Shown: positions 16,460 through 25,595 of the stretch, in pieces | Position numbering within the stretch: the stretch's first letter is position 1 | Layout: each line of letters opens with the position of its first letter | Assembly (NCBI RefSeq): GCF_030159595.1 | Contig: NZ_BSKJ01000010.1 | Span: forward strand, 1 to 64,000 | Length of the DNA: 64,000 nt | Source of the DNA: Pseudomonas putida | Lineage (GTDB): Bacteria; Pseudomonadota; Gammaproteobacteria; Pseudomonadales; Pseudomonadaceae | Direction of reading: 5' to 3' | Translations under genes and position numbers: made by a program | The notes under the pieces: model-generated | Database searches by the model: none | Told to the model about the DNA's origin: nothing | Seen by the model: only the letters and a program-made list of their open reading frames with translations

Positions 16460-17428
16460 ATGCTGCCTGATATCCGCTTGCTGATCTTGCCGTTACCAGA
16501 CTTTGCCCTGCTGCCGTTCGGCGCCTTCCTCGACAAGCTGCGCTTCAGCGCCGACGACGAGGACTATAGCCAGCAGCGCTACTGCAGCTGGACAGTGGTT
16601 GGACTCACCCTCGACCCGGTGCCATCGAGCAGTGGCGCGGTGGTGCAGGTCGCGGCTGATGCAGGCCAGGTCGAACTGGACAGTTTTGACTACCTGGTCG
16701 TATTCGGCGGTCGCAATGCCATGGCTACTGCCGCCTTGGCACCGCGCTACCAAGCCTTGCTGAGGCGGGCCGGCAAAGCCGGGGTCAAGTTGGTGGGGGT
16801 CGATAACGGCGCCTTCCTGTTGGCCGCGTGTGGGCTGTTGCGGGGGCACAAGGTGGTGGTGCACTGGCGTCATGAAGCTGAGTTCCGCGCAGCGTTCCCT
16901 CAGTTGCAGGTGCTGCGCGAGCAGCTGTATTGCATTGACGGAGACCGTATCACCTGCGCGGGTGGCACTGCGGCCATCGACCTGGCGGTGGCGCTGTTGT
17001 CACAAGCCTGCGGACGAACCCGGGCGCTTAAAGGGCTGGCCGACATGCTGGTGGACGAAACCCGCGACAGCCGCCATGCGCTACGCTCGCTGGAAGTGGG
17101 CGCTGGGCAGGGCCGGCAGGTGCAGCGGGCACAAGCGTTGATGCGCCATCACTTGGGCTCGCCGTTGGCGGTGGAACAGCTTGCTGCTGAGCTTGGCATT
17201 AGCCGACGCCAGCTGGACCGGCAGTTTCAGGCCAGCCATGGCATGAGCGCCAAGGCCTGGTGGCTGGAAATGCGCTTGCAGCAGGCGCGTTGGCGCTTGC
17301 TCAATTCCAGCCACAGCCTGGCGCAGATTGCCGATGAAGTAGGGTTGGGCGATGCCAGTTACCTGGGCAAATGCGTACGACGGCGGTTTGGGTGTACGGC
17401 CTTTGAGTTACGGACAGGCAAGCAGTAG
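16460..17428 (+). CDS. GlxA-type AraC regulator (DJ-1/PfpI domain plus HTH)
   Basis: A 322-residue transcription factor with an N-terminal class-I glutamine-amidotransferase-like domain (DYLVVFGGRNA, LVGVDNGAFLLAACGLL, about residues 1-180) and C-terminal AraC HTH (LAAELGISRRQLDRQF, IADEVGLGDASYLGKCVRRRFGCT, about 225-320). The DJ-1 nucleophile Cys position is Asn/Gly here, so a ligand-sensing rather than enzymatic role is likely, as in ArgR, CdhR and GbdR of pseudomonads. Divergent from the LysE-family exporter, its likely target. GbdR-family members sense amino acids or quaternary amines. Confidence 0.87.
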   Translation: MLPDIRLLILPLPDFALLPFGAFLDKLRFSADDEDYSQQRYCSWTVVGLTLDPVPSSSGAVVQVAADAGQVELDSFDYLVVFGGRNAMATAALAPRYQALLRRAGKAGVKLVGVDNGAFLLAACGLLRGHKVVVHWRHEAEFRAAFPQLQVLREQLYCIDGDRITCAGGTAAIDLAVALLSQACGRTRALKGLADMLVDETRDSRHALRSLEVGAGQGRQVQRAQALMRHHLGSPLAVEQLAAELGISRRQLDRQFQASHGMSAKAWWLEMRLQQARWRLLNSSHSLAQIADEVGLGDASYLGKCVRRRFGCTAFELRTGKQ

Positions 17429-17454
17429 GCCTGATGCCTGTCAGCTAAACCATT

Positions 17455-17473
17455 GGGGCCGCTTCGCGGCCCC
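17455..17473. terminator. Bidirectional hairpin between convergent genes
   Basis: GGGGCCGC-TTC-GCGGCCCC is a perfect 8-bp stem between the convergent regulator (ends 17428) and CAP-domain gene (ends 17487). There is no clear U tract, but position and stability fit a shared terminator. Confidence 0.65.
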
Positions 17474-17486
17474 GATTCCAGCGGTT

Positions 17487-18338
17487 TTACTGCGGTGTCC
17501 CGAACAACCCCGTCCAGTAGATCCCCGCATCACTCTTCGGGTCCACCGCATAAGCCGCCCCCATTTCACGGAAGTCCGGGTTCATCAGGGTGGCGCAATG
17601 CCCTGGGCTGTCCAGCCAGCCCTCGACCACCTTGTGCGCAGTATCACGCCCGGCCGCAATGTTCTCTCCAATCTGCTGGTACAGGTAGCCGGCCAGTTCC
17701 GCCCGGTCACCGGGGGTACGGCCTTCCTTGTCGATGTGGTCGAAGAAGTTCTGGTTGGCCATGGCCCGCGTGTGGTTGGCGGCGACGCCGGCCAGTACCG
17801 TGCTCCAGCTCAATGCGGGGGCTGCGGCAAACGGCTGGCCGCCGCATTGGCGCGGCACCTTGCGCGCGGCGTTGATTTCCTGCAGCACCTTCTGCCCCTC
17901 GGCCTGCCAGTCACCCAGGCGACCGCTGAGCAGTGGCCGGGCCAGCACGATACGCCAGTCGCGGCCTTCCTGGCTGACGCCGATATCGACGAACTGCGGG
18001 TCGAGCACCACCTGGCAGAAGCTTTCTTCGATGGCATGCATGGCTGCGCGTGCATCGCGTGGGCCTGAAAGGCTGATGGCCTGGACGTTGACCATGGGGT
18101 AGGCGGCACGGGTCATGGCCTGCTGCAGGTCTCGGGTGCCTTCTGGCGACAGCGCCAGGCGGGTGTCGCTGTTGAGCGGCGGCAGCTCCAGCGACGCCCC
18201 ACCACCGCAGGGCTGGGCCTGGCTGCGGTAGACATTGATCGAATCGATCAGTTGCGCCTCTTCGCCGGTGACAGCCAGTGCTCCGGTCGAGACGACCAGG
18301 CCCAGCGACAAGGCGGCAACGGATGACAGGACGCGCAT
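17487..18338 (-). CDS. Exported CAP/SCP-domain protein
   Basis: 283 residues from ATG 18338, which has GGGAG 5-8 nt upstream; the frame is open further but without family sequence. Signal peptide is residues 1-22 (cut after TGALA). The C-terminal ~125 residues form a CAP domain: INAARKV at its start, LSWSTVLAGVAANHTRAMANQNFFDHIDKEG (metal-site His residues), IGENIAAG (the GEN motif) and WLDSPGHCATLMNP. An uncharacterised ~130-residue region precedes it. Bacterial CAP proteins are secreted or periplasmic with unknown activity; some bind lipids or divalent cations. A monocistronic gene by its spacing. Confidence 0.85.
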   Translation of the reverse strand: MRVLSSVAALSLGLVVSTGALAVTGEEAQLIDSINVYRSQAQPCGGGASLELPPLNSDTRLALSPEGTRDLQQAMTRAAYPMVNVQAISLSGPRDARAAMHAIEESFCQVVLDPQFVDIGVSQEGRDWRIVLARPLLSGRLGDWQAEGQKVLQEINAARKVPRQCGGQPFAAAPALSWSTVLAGVAANHTRAMANQNFFDHIDKEGRTPGDRAELAGYLYQQIGENIAAGRDTAHKVVEGWLDSPGHCATLMNPDFREMGAAYAVDPKSDAGIYWTGLFGTPQ

Positions 18339-18545
18339 GTGGATCTCCCTATGACTGGCAGCGTCGTGGTATGCGCTGCTCATCCTACACAAGCCCGGGG
18401 CGTTTGGCCCCTGGCGGGTGCAAAGCAATGAAAACGCCGGCAATCGTTGCGGGCGGCAAAAGAGGGAGTAGACCACTGGTCGGCGGAAAAGTGCGACCAC
18501 TTGGTAATCATTCGTATCCAGCTGGACCTGTAAGCGGTTTTGGGA

Positions 18546-19157
18546 TCAACGGGCCAGCGCCTGGTTAGGCTTGTAGAACAGGAAATGTGTGGTCTGCGCT
18601 GTCTTGCGGTAGGCCTTGGCCCAGTCGGGGTGCACGGTGCGGTCGTGGAAGTACAGTGCACCGCCGGTGGGGTCTTTCAATTGTTGGTTGAGTGCCTGGC
18701 GCGCGATCTCCTTGGCCACATCATAGCGCTGCGCCTCCTCGACCTGGTCCGGGCGCCCGTCGCACCACCAGGAAAACTGGCAGGCTTTGGTCTCCACACC
18801 CTGCTTGACCACACCGCAGATGGTATCGGGGAAGCCGTCGTGACCCAGCCGGTTGAGCACCACGCTCGCGACTGCGGACATGTCTTCGGCATCGGCGCCT
18901 TTGGCCTCCCAGTAGATGGTCCGGGCCAGGCAGGTGATGCTGTCGTCCAGCGGTGCCTGGCCGGCCGGGTCCACGGCCTGGGTTTCGCTTGGGGTCAGTT
19001 TTTCGGTTTTTTTCGGCGGCGGCGCATCGTTTACCACCTTCTCTTCCAGTACTTCGGCCTTGTCTTCAGCCACTGCGGCCTTGGCCGTGTCGGCCGCGTG
19101 CAAGGGGCCTGCCAGCAGGGTCGAGGTCAAGCCGATGACTATCCAGGCAAGGCGCAT
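18546..19157 (-). CDS. Cell-wall hydrolase, SleB family (Hydrolase_2)
   Basis: 203 residues from ATG 19157 (MRLAWIVIGL...), with a signal peptide cut near residue 21. A low-complexity Ala/Lys/Pro linker (about 22-70) precedes the SleB-like domain: CLARTIYWEAKGADAEDMSAVASVVLNR (conserved catalytic Glu in YWEA), CGVVKQG, CQFSWWCDG and ALYFHDRTVHPDWAK. The fold is lysozyme-like and acts on peptidoglycan in the periplasm. Gram-negative members of unknown exact role may trim the wall. It stands alone between the CAP gene and the AEC transporter, all on the minus strand but separated by 207 and 34 bp. Confidence 0.87.
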   Translation of the reverse strand: MRLAWIVIGLTSTLLAGPLHAADTAKAAVAEDKAEVLEEKVVNDAPPPKKTEKLTPSETQAVDPAGQAPLDDSITCLARTIYWEAKGADAEDMSAVASVVLNRLGHDGFPDTICGVVKQGVETKACQFSWWCDGRPDQVEEAQRYDVAKEIARQALNQQLKDPTGGALYFHDRTVHPDWAKAYRKTAQTTHFLFYKPNQALAR

Positions 19158-19191
19158 GGGCAAGTTTCCGAAAGGGGGGCTGAATCCCAGT

Positions 19192-20109
19192 CTAGCCAAG
19201 CGTAAGCATTAGTACCAAAGGCAGGGTGGCGGCGGCTGCTACGGTCTGCAGGGCAATGATGGTGGCCATCAATGGGGCATTGCCGCCCATTTGCCGGGCC
19301 ATCACATAGGACGACGAGGCGGTGGGCAAGGCCTGGAACAACACCGCCACGACTGCGGCCTGGCCACTCAGGCCAACCAGGCGGCACAAGCCCCAGGTGG
19401 TCAGCGGCATGACCAGGAACTTGAACACCGAGGCCGCCATCAGCGGACGCACCTGCTGGCCCAGGCTGGCACCACCGAGTGCCGCGCCAACACACAGCAG
19501 GCCCATCGGCAGCGCGGCCTGGCCCAGCGCCTTGACCGTGGGTTCGATGCCGGGCGGCAAGCCTAGCCCCGTCACCCGCAGCAGCAGGCCGCCAGCGCAA
19601 CCGACGATCAGCGGGTTGGCGAAGATTGCCCGCAGCACGGTGGCCGGCGAGCTGTGGCGGGCGCTGAAGCGGGCAAATACCAGCACGCACAGCAGGTTGA
19701 CCAGGGGCACGATGGCGGCATTGGCCACCGCCGCCAGGGCAATGCCAGCACTGCCGTAGATACCGGCGGCCAGGGTGGCGCCAATGTAGTTGTTGAAGCG
19801 GATACCGCCCTGGAAAACCGAGGTGAAGTCAGCGCCGTCGTGGCTCACGGCGCCCTGGTACAACACCAGCAATAGGGCCCCGGCCAGGGTTGAGAGCATC
19901 AGCACGCCGACCATGCCCAGCACGGGTACACCATTGAGGTTGGCGGTGGCCAGGCCGTGCAGGAACAGCGAGGGTAGCAGTATGTAATAGCTCAGGCGTT
20001 CGGCACCGGGCCAGAAGTTTTCGGCCAGAAAACCGCGCAGGCGCAGGAACGTGCCCAAGGCAATCAACAGGATGATCGGTAACAGGGTGGTCAGCAGCAA
20101 TTGGAGCAT
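19192..20109 (-). CDS. AEC-family (auxin efflux carrier-like) transporter
   Basis: 305 residues, ten predicted helices, from ATG 20109 (MLQLLLTTLLPIILLIALGTFLR). The two internally repeated halves carry family features: YYILLPSLFLHGLA and, in the second half, VGLSGQAAVVAVLFQALPTASSSYVMA. AEC proteins move organic anions such as malonate, malate or amino-acid-derived acids. It is followed by the SleB gene (34 bp) on the same strand and preceded by an intergenic region of 123 bp shared with a LysR gene. No substrate can be read from the sequence. Confidence 0.86.
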   Translation of the reverse strand: MLQLLLTTLLPIILLIALGTFLRLRGFLAENFWPGAERLSYYILLPSLFLHGLATANLNGVPVLGMVGVLMLSTLAGALLLVLYQGAVSHDGADFTSVFQGGIRFNNYIGATLAAGIYGSAGIALAAVANAAIVPLVNLLCVLVFARFSARHSSPATVLRAIFANPLIVGCAGGLLLRVTGLGLPPGIEPTVKALGQAALPMGLLCVGAALGGASLGQQVRPLMAASVFKFLVMPLTTWGLCRLVGLSGQAAVVAVLFQALPTASSSYVMARQMGGNAPLMATIIALQTVAAAATLPLVLMLTLG

Positions 20110-20232
20110 GGTCGACGTTCCGTGGTCGGGTACGCGCACAGACTACGGGTGAGAAAGGGTTTGTAAAAACGTTGTTTTCTGCACTGACCATTGAGAAAAA
20201 ATGCATTGTTGAAGCGTCAGCCCTGTTGGCGC

Positions 20233-21096
20233 TTACGCTTCCAAGGCAGTCTTCAACACCGCACTCAAATGCCGCCGCTGGCTTTTCTCATGCTCCAGCA
20301 ACACCACACGCCGGGTCAGTTGCGGTTCGCCAAACGGCAGGCAGGTGGCGGGCGGCAGGCGTTGCAGGTCGTCGTCCGCCATGGGGATGATCGCCACGCC
20401 CAGGCCCATGACGGCCATGCGTGCCAGGGCCTCCTGGCTGTCCAGTTCCATCTGTTCGCTTACCTGCAAATGCTGCCGGCGCAATTCCTGCTCGATCTGT
20501 CGCCCGGCCCAGGCGCGTTTGTCAAAGCGCAGGAACGGTTGGCTGGCCAGCAGTTCGGGCACGCTGTGCCCGGCCAGCTCTGGGCTGGCGATGGCCCAGA
20601 AGCGGTCCTCGAACAACGGTGTGAAGTCGAGGCTTTGCGGGTAGGGGCTGACCGGTTCGGTGGTAATCGCTGCATCGAGTTCGCCGTCCTCCACGCGCCG
20701 CGCCAGTTCCGCCGACATCCCTGACGCCACGCTGATGTGCAATTGCGGATGATGGGTTTTGATCCATACCAGCGCTTTGGGCAGGCGCCGCGCCAGCACG
20801 GTATGGATTGCCCCCAGGCGCAGTCGGCCACGCAGGCTCGGGCCGCTGGCCAGGGCGTCGGCCAGTTCGTCATAGGCAGCCAGAATGCTCTCGGCACGCG
20901 CCACCGCCAACTGGCCGGCCTCGGTCAGCACCACCTGCCTGCGGCTGCGGTCGAACAAGGCCACCTGCATTTCGTCCTCAAGGGTTTTGATGTGCAGGCT
21001 CACCGCTGACGGAGTGAGGCTGAGCAGGTCGGCGGCGCGGGCGAAGGTGCCGTGGCGGGCAATGGTTACCAGGGTGCGCAGGGCTTTGAGGGACAT
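20233..21096 (-). CDS. LysR-family transcriptional regulator
   Basis: 287 residues from MSLKALRTLVTIARHG (ATG 21096); a longer start (21117, MKPDLIR) is possible. HTH: FARAADLLSLTPSAVSLHIKTLEDEMQ. Effector domain from about residue 90. It lies between the AEC transporter (starts 20109, same strand, 123 bp downstream) and the permease of the betaine-type ABC pair (ends 21167, 70 bp upstream). It could therefore control the transporter downstream or sit at the end of the ABC transcript. The VSLHIKTLE recognition helix is like that of regulators of organic-acid transporters, but this is weak evidence. Confidence 0.86.
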   Translation of the reverse strand: MSLKALRTLVTIARHGTFARAADLLSLTPSAVSLHIKTLEDEMQVALFDRSRRQVVLTEAGQLAVARAESILAAYDELADALASGPSLRGRLRLGAIHTVLARRLPKALVWIKTHHPQLHISVASGMSAELARRVEDGELDAAITTEPVSPYPQSLDFTPLFEDRFWAIASPELAGHSVPELLASQPFLRFDKRAWAGRQIEQELRRQHLQVSEQMELDSQEALARMAVMGLGVAIIPMADDDLQRLPPATCLPFGEPQLTRRVVLLEHEKSQRRHLSAVLKTALEA

Positions 21097-21166
21097 GCGG
21101 ATGAGGTCCGGTTTCAAGCTGACAGAGCTGTATTGTCAGGCCCGGCCCTATCGCCGGCAACACTGC

Positions 21167-22015
21167 TCAGCGCACGTTGCGCCCATACGCCTGGCTGATC
21201 CGGTCAATCACCATGGCCAACGCGACAATTGCCAACCCGGCCTCCACGCCTTGCCCCACATTCAATGTCTGGATCCCCGCCAGCACATCCTCGCCCAGCC
21301 CGCGGGCGCCGATCATCGACGCCACCACCACCATCGACAGGGCCATCATCACCGACTGGTTCAGCCCAGCCATGATGCTCGGCAGCGCCAGCGGCAGGGC
21401 GATACGCCTCAAGCGTTGCCAGCGGCTGGCCCCCAGGCCGTGCGCCGCCTGCAGCAGCGAGGGGTCGATCTGGCTCAGTCCCAGTTCGGTTAACCGTACC
21501 AGGGGTGGCAGGGCGTAGATCAGTGTGGCGAACACGGCGGGCACCTTGCCCAGGCCGAACAGCATCAGCACCGGAATCAGGTAAACGAAGGCGGGCAACG
21601 TCTGCATCACATCCAGTACCGGCAACAGCAGGCGCTTCGCCAGGGGGCGGGACGCCAGCAGGATGCCCAGCGGTACGCCCACCAGCACACACAGGCCGGT
21701 ACTCACCAGCACCAGGGCCAAGGTTTGCAGCAGCTTGTCCCACAGCCCGAGCATGCCGATCAGGGCCAGCAGCGCCACCAGCACCGCGCTGCGCAGCAGG
21801 CTGCGGCTAGCGTGCCAGGCCAGCACGCCAACCAGCAGCAACAGCAGCCACCAGGGCAGCAGACGTAGCAGGTTTTCAAGGCCGACCAGCAATTGCAGCA
21901 GCTGGTCCGAGAAGGTGCGCAAGTGGTCGCCGTAGTTCATTACCAACCAGTCGACCAGCCGGTTGACGCTGTCGGCGAAGGAAAATTGCAGAGCTTGGGG
22001 AAAGCCATTGCTCAC
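21167..22015 (-). CDS. Betaine/choline-type ABC transporter permease (ProW/OpuAB family)
   Basis: 282 residues from GTG 22015, which overlaps the SBP stop as GTGA; translation in the longer frame would run back into that gene. Six to seven helices. The permease signature is at the C-terminal side: AAHGLGASRWQRLRRIALPLALPSIMAGLNQSVMMALSMVVVASMIGARGLG, the EAA loop matching ProW/OpuAB. It works with a ProX-like SBP (next gene upstream) and an ATPase. No ATPase gene is present within the operon or nearby, so it must borrow one, for example that of the CbcWV core system, or be non-functional. Confidence 0.88.
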   Translation of the reverse strand: MSNGFPQALQFSFADSVNRLVDWLVMNYGDHLRTFSDQLLQLLVGLENLLRLLPWWLLLLLVGVLAWHASRSLLRSAVLVALLALIGMLGLWDKLLQTLALVLVSTGLCVLVGVPLGILLASRPLAKRLLLPVLDVMQTLPAFVYLIPVLMLFGLGKVPAVFATLIYALPPLVRLTELGLSQIDPSLLQAAHGLGASRWQRLRRIALPLALPSIMAGLNQSVMMALSMVVVASMIGARGLGEDVLAGIQTLNVGQGVEAGLAIVALAMVIDRISQAYGRNVR

Positions 22016-23028
22016 AGGCCGGCCTCGACCTTGGCAGTCACGTCCGCAGGCAGCCAGGCTTTCCACACCTCGCGGTTGTCACGCAGGAAGGCGAGGGCGG
22101 CTTCGCGCGGTGGCGTGCGTTTTTCGCTCATGTCGGCCAGCGCCTTGTTGAGCCGGTCGATCGGCAAGTCGACCTGTTCGAACACCGCCACCAGGTCCGG
22201 GTAGCCTTCACGAAAGGCTTTGGACACGCCAATCGACAACTTCGCCGGCAGCGAACGGCTGCCCTGCGGGTTGGGGTGGCTGGCATCGGTGAGGGTGGCC
22301 CAGGCCTGGGCATCGAACGGTGGTTCCTCAAGCCGTATGAGCTTGTAGCGCCCCATCAATGGGGTCGGGTTCCAGTAGTAGAACAACACCGGCTGGCCAC
22401 GGCGGATGGCTGAGCCGATTTCGGCATCCATCGCCGCCCCGGATCCGCTGCGGAAGTTGGTGTACAGATCGTTCAGGCCATAGGCCTTGAGTTTCTGGCT
22501 GTTCACTGTTTCCGAGGTCCAGCCGCTGGGGCTGTTCAGGAAGCGACCTTTGTCGGGTGACTCGGGGTCACGAAATACCTGCGGGTAACGCTTGAGGTCT
22601 TCGACATTGCGCAATTCGGGCGCCATGGGCTCCAGTTTGCGAGCGGCGTCGCCCTCGATCACATACGCCGGCACCCACCAGCCTTCTTCGGCATGCTTCA
22701 CCGTATCACCCAGTGCGAATACCTGGCCTGCCTGCTCGGCTTTGACCCACGCGGGGCTGCGTCCGGCCCACTCTTCGGCAATCACTTGCAGGTCGTTGCG
22801 GGCCAGGGCCACCTCCATGCTGACCGTGCTGCCGGGGAGGGTGTCTGTAGGGTAGCCGTAACCGCGTTCCACGATCAGGCGCAGGATTTCGGTGGTGAGG
22901 GCGCCGCTTTCCCAGCCAATGGCACCAAAATGGATCGGCGGGCGTTGCTCTGCCGGAGCGGCATTGCCAGTGCATGCCAGGCCTACGGCGAGCAGCAGGC
23001 CGGCCAGCAGTGTTGGAATCTTCTTCAT
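22012..23028 (-). CDS. Glycine-betaine/quaternary-amine ABC substrate-binding protein (OpuAC family)
   Basis: 338 residues. Signal peptide 1-23 (cut after NAA), mature protein opening AEQRPPIHFGAIGWESGALTTEILRLIVERGYGY, typical of OpuAC proteins. Trp residues that build the aromatic betaine cage are plausible in IGWESG, EEWAGR, EEGWWVP and FYYWNPTP. Periplasmic. Its 3' end overlaps the permease start by 4 nt. The ligand could be betaine, carnitine, choline or another onium compound. A chemoreceptor gene lies 97 bp upstream on the same strand, which may sense a related ligand. Confidence 0.87.
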   Translation of the reverse strand: MKKIPTLLAGLLLAVGLACTGNAAPAEQRPPIHFGAIGWESGALTTEILRLIVERGYGYPTDTLPGSTVSMEVALARNDLQVIAEEWAGRSPAWVKAEQAGQVFALGDTVKHAEEGWWVPAYVIEGDAARKLEPMAPELRNVEDLKRYPQVFRDPESPDKGRFLNSPSGWTSETVNSQKLKAYGLNDLYTNFRSGSGAAMDAEIGSAIRRGQPVLFYYWNPTPLMGRYKLIRLEEPPFDAQAWATLTDASHPNPQGSRSLPAKLSIGVSKAFREGYPDLVAVFEQVDLPIDRLNKALADMSEKRTPPREAALAFLRDNREVWKAWLPADVTAKVEAGL

Positions 23029-23098
23029 CCAGACCTCGTCGTTTGCCGCGCCTTGGGCGTGGAGGCAAGTGTAGACGACGAGGTTTTGGTGGAATTCA

Positions 23099-23117
23099 GG
23101 GCCACACGGGGTGGCCC
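23099..23117. terminator. Hairpin downstream of the chemoreceptor
   Basis: GGGCCAC-ACGGG-GTGGCCC, a 7-bp stem 8 bp after the minus-strand chemoreceptor stop. No obvious U tract; probable terminator or mRNA-stabilising hairpin. Confidence 0.5.
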
Positions 23118-23125
23118 CGATTGCC

Positions 23126-25270
23126 TCAGACGCGGAATTGGTCCATCAGCGCCTGCTGCTGGTTGGCCAGGCTGTTCAGCGACTGGCTGACCCGCGCCGA
23201 CTCGTTGGCCTGCCCCGACAGCGATTCGGTGACATCGCGAATGGTTGCCACGTTGTTGTTGATCTCCTCGGCCACTGCGCTTTGCTCCTCGGCGGCCGAG
23301 GCGATCTGCAGGTTCATGTCGGAGATCACGGTTACCGCCTGGCCGATACGCTGCAACGCCGTCACGGCCTGGCCAACCTGTTCGACACCGCCCTGGGCCT
23401 GGCGGTGGCTGTTGTCCATGGTGCCGACCACTTCGCGGGTGCCATCCTGCAAGGCCTCGATCACCTGGCGGGTTTCTTCCACCGATTCCTGGGTGCGCCG
23501 GGCCAGGTTGCGTACTTCATCGGCAACCACGGCAAAGCCACGGCCGGCTTCACCCGCACGGGCTGCCTCGATGGCGGCGTTGAGGGCCAGCAGGTTGGTC
23601 TGCTCGGCAATCGAGCGGATCACCTCCAGCACCGAACCGATCTTCTCGCTGTTTTGCGCCAGGCCCTGGACCTCGGCCATGGCGTCGCTCATGTTGGCGG
23701 CCAGGGCATCGATGCGGGTGGTGGTGCGGTCGATCACCGCCAGGCCTTCACGGGTGGCCTGGTCGGCGTCGCGGGCAGCTTGCGCGGCCTGGGCCGCGCT
23801 GCGGGCCACGTCCTGGGCCGTGGCGCTCATTTCGTGCGAGGCGGTGGCCACCTGGTCGACCTGGCGGTACTGCTGTTCCATGCCGGCGCTGGTTTCACTG
23901 GCAATGGCCGAGGACTGGTCGGCGGTGCCGCGGGCGGCCTGCACCGAGCGTTTGACCTCGGCGATGGTCGGTTGCAGCTTGTCGAGGAAGCGGTTGAACC
24001 AGCCGGCCAGTTCGCCCAACTCGTCCTGCTTCTGGTAGGTCAGGCGGCGGGTCAGGTCACCTTCGCCGCTGGCAATGTCCTTGAGCATGGCGGCCACGCC
24101 AAGGATAGGCCGGGTAACGCCACGGGCCATGAGCCACACCATCAGCAGACCGGCAATCGCTGCAGCCAGGCCCAGGCCCAGCTCAAGCAGGGTGCCGCTG
24201 GTATTCAGCGCGTCCAGTTCCTGCTTCAGTTTTTCGGCGGGCCCTGTCAGGGCGTTTTCCGGTACATCCAGCAGCACGCCCCAAGGCTGGGCGTCGGGGA
24301 TCGGCCGGAACGCGGCCAGCACTTTCAGGCGTTGCTGGTCGTGCAGGATGGTCATCTTGCCATCGGCCAGCTTGCGCACCAGCTCGGCGCCCTTGGCCGG
24401 GTCCACCTGATCGAAACGCTGAGCCAGCTTGCTGGCATCGGCGCTATAGCCGGCCAGCAGGCCGACCGGGCTGAGGATGCCGACCGTGGTGCGGCCTTCG
24501 TACAGGCTACGGCTTGCTTCCTGGCTCAGGGCCTGCAGGCTGTTGAGGTTGATGTCGATGGACAGGGTGGCAATGGTCTTGCCGTTGACTGCCAGCGGGA
24601 AGACGATGCTGGTCATCAGCACCTGTTGGCCATCAATCTCGTAGAAGTAGGGCTCCACCACGCACACCTTGCCGGATGTACGTGGGCACACCCACCAGGT
24701 GTTGGCCGGCTGGCCGCTGGGGCCGATCTCGGTGTTGGCCATGTCATGCTCGGGCAGCGCCATGGCGGTCAGCTGGCCGGCGCGCGGTTGCGACCAGTAC
24801 AGGGCAAAACGCCCGGTTTCGTTGCTGCCCAGTTCCGCCTTGCCGGCGAACAGGCTGTCCTTGCTGTCCAGTGCGTTGGGCTCGAACACCAGCGACAGGC
24901 CGAGCAGGTCGGGGTTGGCCTGCAGGGCGGCGCGCACTTGGCGAGTCATGTCCTCGCGCAAGTCGAGGGCGTCGAGATAGCGCTTTTCCGCCTGCTCGCG
25001 CAGGAACAGCACTTGGCGGGCGAAGCCAGCACCATACTGGTAGGCATCCATGAACTGGCGGCGGATATTCAGGGCCTGCACCTCACCCTGCGACTCGATG
25101 CGCGACTGCGCCGCTTCGGTCAGCATTTGCATGCTGCTGGCCTTGACCAAGTCCGAGCTGTGGTCCATGCGGTACAGCGACAGGCCGACAAGCAAGGTGA
25201 CGATGCCGGCCAGGCAGAGACCGGCGAGCAGGGTGATCTTCCACTGGATGGAAAGTTGTCGCAAAGGCAT
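23126..25270 (-). CDS. Methyl-accepting chemotaxis protein with periplasmic dCache domain
   Basis: 714 residues. TM1 is about 10-32, a ~310-residue periplasmic dCache sensor follows, TM2 about 360-383 and HAMP about 384-436. The cytoplasmic methyl-accepting coiled coil carries the invariant hairpin tip [23 protein letters not shown] and ends in QFRV. The distal sensor pocket contains GRFALYW and [18 protein letters not shown], as in dCache_1 amine, purine and polyamine receptors, but lacks the canonical amino-acid motif as a whole, so the ligand is not assigned. The C-terminal pentapeptide for CheR/CheB tethering (NWETF-like) is absent. Encoded upstream of the betaine-type SBP-permease pair. 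Confidence 0.9.
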   Translation of the reverse strand: MPLRQLSIQWKITLLAGLCLAGIVTLLVGLSLYRMDHSSDLVKASSMQMLTEAAQSRIESQGEVQALNIRRQFMDAYQYGAGFARQVLFLREQAEKRYLDALDLREDMTRQVRAALQANPDLLGLSLVFEPNALDSKDSLFAGKAELGSNETGRFALYWSQPRAGQLTAMALPEHDMANTEIGPSGQPANTWWVCPRTSGKVCVVEPYFYEIDGQQVLMTSIVFPLAVNGKTIATLSIDINLNSLQALSQEASRSLYEGRTTVGILSPVGLLAGYSADASKLAQRFDQVDPAKGAELVRKLADGKMTILHDQQRLKVLAAFRPIPDAQPWGVLLDVPENALTGPAEKLKQELDALNTSGTLLELGLGLAAAIAGLLMVWLMARGVTRPILGVAAMLKDIASGEGDLTRRLTYQKQDELGELAGWFNRFLDKLQPTIAEVKRSVQAARGTADQSSAIASETSAGMEQQYRQVDQVATASHEMSATAQDVARSAAQAAQAARDADQATREGLAVIDRTTTRIDALAANMSDAMAEVQGLAQNSEKIGSVLEVIRSIAEQTNLLALNAAIEAARAGEAGRGFAVVADEVRNLARRTQESVEETRQVIEALQDGTREVVGTMDNSHRQAQGGVEQVGQAVTALQRIGQAVTVISDMNLQIASAAEEQSAVAEEINNNVATIRDVTESLSGQANESARVSQSLNSLANQQQALMDQFRV

Positions 25271-25595
25271 GGGGGCGGATCCCTTGTAATAAGAGTGTGG
25301 CTAGCGACTGTGTCGGCGGGCGCGTTTTTTTCTTTATTCAAACGTTCAATTTAATTTTCTTGATCTGCTCGCGGTCCTGTGGGAGCGGGTTCACCCGCGA
25401 ACACCGGCGTAGCCGGTGCCATAGACCGAGTTGGATTCTTCGCGGGTGAACCCGCTCCCACAGGGAATGCGTTGCGCCTGCAAGCATGGTGCAGGCGAGG
25501 CAGTGGTAATGCGCCGCAACATGGCGCTTTTGACATCTGCTGCCCACTGCTTCAGAGTTCGCGCTTTTTTTCTGTCGTAATGAGGTAAGCCAACC
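25271..25595. other. 325-bp gene-free region containing a REP pair
   Basis: Between the divergent chemoreceptor and antiporter genes. It holds the REP pair at 25376-25464, AT-rich sequence around 25325-25370 for the chemoreceptor promoter, and GAGG at about 25580-25584 as antiporter ribosome site. I see no further gene. Confidence 0.6.
25376..25464. repeat. REP pair (BIME), GGGTTCACCC variant
   Basis: CTGTGGGAGCGGGTTCACCC at about 25377 and GGGTGAACCCGCTCCCACAG ending near 25464, inverted, with a central ACCGGCGTAGCCGGT hairpin. The two units share the TTCA/TGAA variant, unlike the other pairs in the window. Confidence 0.88.

Noticed and set aside
23111-25354. A 747-residue antisense frame over the chemoreceptor
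   Set aside because: Mirror of the chemoreceptor codon pattern, His/Gly/Gln-rich without a domain.
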